Positions 5,112 through 7,262 of a stretch of DNA of 7,262 bases are shown one piece after another. The DNA is taken from positions 1 through 7,262 of the forward strand of contig JABUUA010000055.1 in the NCBI GenBank assembly GCA_021443405.1, read 5' to 3'. Each line of letters opens with the position of its first letter. Positions within the stretch are counted from its first letter, which is position 1. This DNA comes from Bacteroidaceae bacterium. GTDB taxonomy: Bacteria > Bacteroidota > Bacteroidia > Bacteroidales > Bacteroidaceae. The translations under genes were made by a program, and so were the position numbers. Below the pieces are notes generated by a model, which had not been told where the DNA came from, searched no databases, and worked only from the letters and a program-made list of their open reading frames with translations.

Positions 5112-6274
5112 ATCTCCCCGAGGGGAAGTACCTCGTTGCAGTAAGCGGAGGAGCCGACAGTGTCGCGCTCCTTTGCCTTTTTGCGGACACGGGAGTTCCC
5201 GTGACGGCGCTGCATTGCAATTTCCAGTTGCGTGGCGAGGAGTCGGACCGCGACGAACGATTTGTCCGTCGGTTGTGTCAGCGGCTGCAGATTCCGTTGG
5301 AAGTGAAGCATTTCGAGACTGCGGCTTCTGCCAAAGAAAAAAAAATAAGTCTGGAAATGGCGGCCCGCGAACTGCGTTACGAATGGTTTGAACAAATGCG
5401 GCAGCAGTGGCGCGCCGACTACATCGCCGTGGCTCATCATCGTGACGACCAAGCAGAAACTGTGTTGCTCAATCTGTTGCGCGGCACGGGATTACAGGGT
5501 TTGGCCGGAATGAAACCCGTGAACGGGACCATCGTTCGGCCGTTGCTCAACTATGGTCATCAGGAGATTCTCGATTATTTGAAGGAACGCGGACAAGACT
5601 ATGTGACCGACAGCACGAACTTGGAACGGAACGCGCTGCGCAATCGCATTCGCATGGATGTCATTCCCCTGCTCAAGACCATCAACCCACGAGCCGTGGA
5701 ACACATTGCGACAACGGCACAGTATGTGGCGGAGGCGACGGCGGAACATGCGGAAGACAGTCAGCAAGCTTTGCATGAGTGGCTGCATCCGTTGGGTTTT
5801 ACCTCGGCGCAAGAGAAGGAGATTTGGCGCAACCGCCGCTCCGGAGCCGTGTGGGAAAGTCCGACCCATCGACTGCTGCGGGACCGCGAGGGGTTCATCT
5901 TGGAGGAGAAATCGAAAGCGCTTGTTCAACCGGAGATTGTTCAAACAAACGTAACGACGAGTGAGCCATTGAATTATGTGAAGAGTCAGCCCTTGTCGGC
6001 CGACTATGCTTATTTAGACGCCGACTTGCTCCAACCACAGCTGACGCTCCGTCATCCGCAGACGGCCGACCGCTTTTGTCCCTATGGAATGAAAGGAAGC
6101 CGCCTTGTGAGCGACTTCCTTACAGACTTGAAATTATCTCGGTTCGAGAAAGAACAGCAGTGGTTGTTGTGTTCGGGCGACGACATTGTTTGGGTGGTGG
6201 GCCGTCGGAGCGACCATCGTTTTCGGGTGACGGAGACCACACAACGCGTTTGTTGTCTTCACGTGAAGCCTTAA
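5102..6274 (+). CDS. tilS: tRNA(Ile)-lysidine synthase TilS
   Basis: This cytoplasmic enzyme uses ATP and lysine to convert C34 of tRNA-Ile(CAU) to lysidine, changing its charging from Met to Ile and its decoding to AUA; it is normally essential. The PP-loop SGGADS is at residues 15-20, the family signature HHRDDQAET at 112-120, RPLL at 146-149 and DSTN with RN..RNRIR at 170-184. The C-terminal TilS domain covers ~315-385 (DRFCPYGMKG, SDFLTDLKLS, WVVGRRSDHRFRVT). At 390 residues it is somewhat short for the family, partly because only about 9 residues precede the first strand YLVAVSGG. An in-frame TAA at 5087-5089 blocks extension, and the only plausible starts are TTG 5102 or CTG 5108; the first in-frame ATG lies beyond the PP-loop. 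It overlaps the glycosidase stop codon by 10 bases, suggesting translational coupling. An A9 run at 5337-5345 lies in the coding region. Function is secure, the start is not. Confidence 0.93.
   Translation: MELNLPEGKYLVAVSGGADSVALLCLFADTGVPVTALHCNFQLRGEESDRDERFVRRLCQRLQIPLEVKHFETAASAKEKKISLEMAARELRYEWFEQMRQQWRADYIAVAHHRDDQAETVLLNLLRGTGLQGLAGMKPVNGTIVRPLLNYGHQEILDYLKERGQDYVTDSTNLERNALRNRIRMDVIPLLKTINPRAVEHIATTAQYVAEATAEHAEDSQQALHEWLHPLGFTSAQEKEIWRNRRSGAVWESPTHRLLRDREGFILEEKSKALVQPEIVQTNVTTSEPLNYVKSQPLSADYAYLDADLLQPQLTLRHPQTADRFCPYGMKGSRLVSDFLTDLKLSRFEKEQQWLLCSGDDIVWVVGRRSDHRFRVTETTQRVCCLHVKP
6257..6268. other. 12-base perfect palindrome at the end of tilS
   Basis: CTTCACGTGAAG reads the same on both strands and lies just before the tilS stop codon, at the meeting point of two convergent genes. 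As RNA it could form only a 4-bp stem with an ACGT loop. The following bases (CCTTAACCTATTCTTT) are only mildly T-rich, so it is a poor intrinsic terminator on its own. Confidence 0.25.
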
Positions 6275-6275
6275 C

Positions 6276-7262
6276 CTATTCTTTATCAATCTCTTCTATC
6301 AACTTGGCGGCGAGCTCGTCACCTAACTCTTGTGCTTCGCGTAATTTCTCTTTCGCTGCCGCAGAATTTCCTTGGCGACGAAGACACAAGCCCCAGATGC
6401 GATAGGCGTCGGGGAAGTTCGGCTCTAAAGCGAGGGTTTCTTCACATTGTTGGATGGACGACTCAAATTCGTTGATGCGGTAGAGCAAGGCGGCGTATTC
6501 AGCGCGATACACCGGTTCGCGAGGATTAAGCTGGATGGCTTTGTTAATATCATCGATGGCCTGCTGATACATTCGAGTGGACAATTCCATCTGCATGCGC
6601 TCGTAATAGAATTGTTCCGTGAGACGACCTTGCATCAGGTGTTCGTATTCGTTGAGGTCTTTCACCGCCTCCCGCATCTGATTCATCGACCGCTTGATGG
6701 TGGAACGAAGATACAAATATTGTGCGGCCTCGGTGGGATAAGGTTTTTGGTAACAAGCCACTGCACTGTCGGCCATGGCCAACTGCTCTTCTTTGGGCGA
6801 ATCCATGGCCTCGAGGCACATGCACGCATAAGCATAGAGATTGGCGTTGCGTTCCTTCGTGGCTAAATCTTTGTAGATGGACAATGCGTCGGCATAGTTC
6901 TTTTGTGCGTACAAAATCTCTGCTTCGTGCATTCGATAGCCCACACTGGGACTGGCAGCATTGGCCTGACGAACATAGACAAGAGCCTGGTCGAGCGACC
7001 AGTTCTCGGGAAGTTGCGTGACTCGGCTTGCATCTTGTCGGCAGGCATAAATCAAGCGAGCGCGCGAAAAGAGTACGTCTTCACACTGATTGCCGTGGCG
7101 CTTGAGGTAGTTGTCATAGACGGCATCGGCCTCCGAATAGCGTTGGGCGTTGGCCAGAATCTCGGCTTTGCGGATGTGACCTTCGGCAGAATCGGGAAAA
7201 GCCAGCATATAGTCATCGACATACTGCGCATATTGCAGCGAATCAGCGCGGTTGCACAGGAA
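6276..7262 (-). CDS. Tetratricopeptide repeat protein, C-terminal part (5' end beyond the window)
   Basis: The reading frame is open from the right edge to TAG at 6276-6278, giving 328 residues. An ATG at 7208 exists, but 18 in-frame codons precede it (starting FLCNRADSLQ) without a stop, so the true start lies outside the window. In visible-residue numbering, TPR-like helix pairs occur near 25-58, 107-140, 178-211, 216-249, 250-283 and 284-317. The last three are most regular (YQQAIDDINKAIQLNP, SSIQQCEETLALEPNFPDAY, AAAKEKLREAQELGDE). TPR arrays act as protein-binding scaffolds; no catalytic domain is present in this part, and the N-terminus that would reveal export or a fused domain is missing. 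The protein ends LIEEIDKE. Its stop is one base from that of tilS on the other strand. Specific role unknown. Confidence 0.85.
   Translation of the reverse strand, partial: FLCNRADSLQYAQYVDDYMLAFPDSAEGHIRKAEILANAQRYSEADAVYDNYLKRHGNQCEDVLFSRARLIYACRQDASRVTQLPENWSLDQALVYVRQANAASPSVGYRMHEAEILYAQKNYADALSIYKDLATKERNANLYAYACMCLEAMDSPKEEQLAMADSAVACYQKPYPTEAAQYLYLRSTIKRSMNQMREAVKDLNEYEHLMQGRLTEQFYYERMQMELSTRMYQQAIDDINKAIQLNPREPVYRAEYAALLYRINEFESSIQQCEETLALEPNFPDAYRIWGLCLRRQGNSAAAKEKLREAQELGDELAAKLIEEIDKE

Noticed and set aside
5059..5391. 110-codon plus-strand frame beginning at GTG 5059 as a separate gene
   Set aside because: It overlaps the glycosidase tail and the tilS PP-loop region in another frame and has no features of its own. 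Its first residues matter only as a possible frameshifted tilS N-terminus.
6447..6866. 139-codon plus-strand frame opposite the TPR gene
   Set aside because: The minus strand holds clear TPR repeats over the whole interval, so this is a shadow frame.

Overview
The window looks like chromosomal DNA of a Bacteroidales bacterium, most likely Prevotella or a close relative. The evidence is two promoters with the Bacteroidetes -7 box TAnnTTTG (one with its -33 TTTG at the right spacing), no Shine-Dalgarno-like sites before the genes, a fimbrillin (Mfa/FimA-like) lipoprotein with an acidic surface-export signal after its lipid cysteine, and a secreted multidomain glycosidase with a Bacteroidales-type C-terminal sorting tail. 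Coding DNA is moderately GC-rich and the main intergenic stretch is AT-rich.

Layout. (1) 1-2021: a self-contained unit of a promoter at the left edge, a leader of about 170 nt, a 62-codon peptide gene, and 24 bases later a 513-codon fimbrillin-family lipoprotein, closed by a strong intrinsic terminator. The peptide and the fimbrillin are each preceded by a near-identical 13-base motif (12/13). (2) 2022-2230: an AT-rich stretch without a credible gene. (3) 2231-6274: a consensus promoter drives tRNA-Cys(GCA), followed 77 bases later by an 892-residue secreted protein (GH-A-like barrel, ricin-type beta-trefoil, FN3, LamG, sorting tail). The tRNA(Ile)-lysidine synthase gene tilS overlaps its last 10 bases. 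No consensus promoter is visible between the tRNA and tilS, so the three may share a transcript. tilS has no in-frame ATG or GTG before its PP-loop and seems to start at TTG. (4) 6276-7262, minus strand: the C-terminal 328 residues of a TPR protein that runs off the right edge. It converges on tilS with a single base between the stop codons.

Functionally the left unit is a surface adhesin/pilin cassette. The middle unit joins an extracellular glycan-processing enzyme to two translation genes (a tRNA and a tRNA-modifying enzyme), an odd pairing that probably reflects insertion or drift and not a shared pathway. I see no CRISPR array, transposase, integrase, phage gene or defence system. The least explained parts are the small peptide with its shared leader motif, the glycosidase-tilS overlap, and the substrate and catalytic residues of the barrel enzyme.
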